This document shows, piece by piece, positions 59,101 through 59,769 of a DNA stretch of 59,769 nucleotides. Positions within the stretch are counted from its first letter, which is position 1. Every line of letters begins with the position of its first letter. The notes under the pieces are model-generated. The model worked only from the letters and a program-made list of their open reading frames with translations, was not told where the DNA came from and made no database searches. The DNA lies in contig MPUH01000374.1 in the NCBI GenBank assembly GCA_001970955.1, positions 1 to 59,769 of the forward strand, given 5' to 3'. Both the position numbers and the translations under genes were made by a program. This DNA comes from Stentor coeruleus (Eukaryota > Ciliophora > Heterotrichea > Heterotrichida > Stentoridae).

Positions 59101-59769
59101 CTTAAGATATAACAATTGGAAAAATACTACTTTAATTGTAGATGGAACTATAACTTGTATTATTTTGGTAATTATTATAAAGGCAGCACAAGCATTTGGA
59201 CTCTGCGTATTTGCTTATGTTTTTGTGAAGATTTATTTGGCATGTTCAGAAGAAGAAATGAATGTTTTGGAGGCAAAGTTCGGCACATTTTTTGAAGATT
59301 TCAAAAGAAATGGTATTCGAAATAAGTTTTTTTACGTTTTATTTATCTTAAGAAGGACAATTTTAGTGATTTCTTTTCATTTTTCATCAGATAATTATTT
59401 ACAACAAGCACTTTCAATAGGTTTCAGCCTTACAGTAAGGAAAATTTAGATACCTTTATATATAGCGAGTATAAGGGGATTTAAAACTAAAGCCTTGAAT
59501 CTTTATCATTTATTAAATGAAGTTATAATATCAGCTTTTTATTGTGTGATATTATCAGATTCATTGAAAAATGAAAATAAAATGAGTGAAAAAACTGCTA
59601 TGATTTGTATCAACTTAGTAATGTCAGCATGGGTTTTAAATATCACTTACAGTTTTATAAACAGTATGATTATAGTAATAGAGAAAATAAAGAATATTGT
59701 TATGACTAGAAGAGAAAGAAGGATACAAGAAGCTTATAGGATAAGAGAAGTTACTGATAATGACATACC
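56120..59769 (+). CDS. Two-LamG / cysteine-rich multi-pass membrane protein, paralog C, 3' end beyond the window
   Basis: Same architecture as paralog B: signal peptide (MILRLYLLSLVISIGLCA), LamG-like 1 (EYKFGNNFGQVFYDYSGNN), cysteine-rich segment, LamG-like 2 (SALKIELINQMMLNIIFALS), second cysteine-rich block, and a membrane region starting near residue 835 (TAVLGTIIGLTFTLGTSF). After the 15-nt intron (59435-59449) the frame continues open to the window end (YHLLNEVIISAFYC, then EKTAMICINLVMSAWVLNI), so the stop lies outside. Closest to paralog B throughout, consistent with a recent tandem duplication. Confidence 0.88.
59435..59449 (+). other. 15-nt intron in paralog C
   Basis: GTAAGGAAAATTTAG. 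Without splicing the frame ends at TAG inside the intron. Position matches the paralog B intron. Confidence 0.92.

Overview
The window looks like macronuclear DNA of a heterotrich ciliate, most likely Stentor or a close relative. It is AT-rich, reads with the standard genetic code (long reading frames end mostly in TAA or TAG and use only TGG for Trp), and has the 15-16 nt spliceosomal introns known from Stentor. I found six such introns where removing exactly 15 or 16 bases restores a protein frame. Genes are compact, lie on both strands and are separated by AT-rich spacers.

Layout. 1-3300: two tandem copies of a unit made of a truncated AAA-ATPase-like frame plus a fold-back element with about 287-bp inverted arms. 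3495-3918: HECT ligase remnant. 3944-5679: F-box/LRR gene split only by an assembly junction. 6375-7845: FHA plus RING-CH protein. 8783-9166: ribosomal stalk protein P1. 10751-17008: giant ubiquitin-specific protease, preceded by a decayed RING-H2 fragment. 17487-17825: hypothetical gene. 18746-21940: tightly spaced trio of a Dicer-like protein with degenerate RNase III active sites, a small CCCH-finger protein and an unknown protein. 22947-26813, 51392-55174 and 56120 to the window end: three paralogous LamG/cysteine-rich multi-pass membrane proteins. 27526-28476: pseudokinase. 29091-29939: protein with a CaaX terminus. 30397-42579: giant scaffold with about 41 repeats of 69 residues, resembling the Sfi1-like giant spasmin-binding proteins of contractile heterotrichs and interrupted by one in-frame TGA. 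46040-49801: KDEL-receptor-like protein, SIAH-type ligase and a cAMP-receptor-like GPCR, with a decayed GPCR fragment beside it.

Themes. Ubiquitin-system genes recur (F-box, RING-CH, USP, SIAH, and HECT and RING-H2 relics). Two enzymes have kept their fold signatures and lost catalytic residues (Dicer-like, kinase-like). The giant repeat protein fits the calcium-driven contractility of heterotrichs. Four single Ns, each flanked by copies of the same 41-67 bp, mark imperfect contig joins and affect two gene models. All functional statements come from reading the sequence; no search or alignment program was run.
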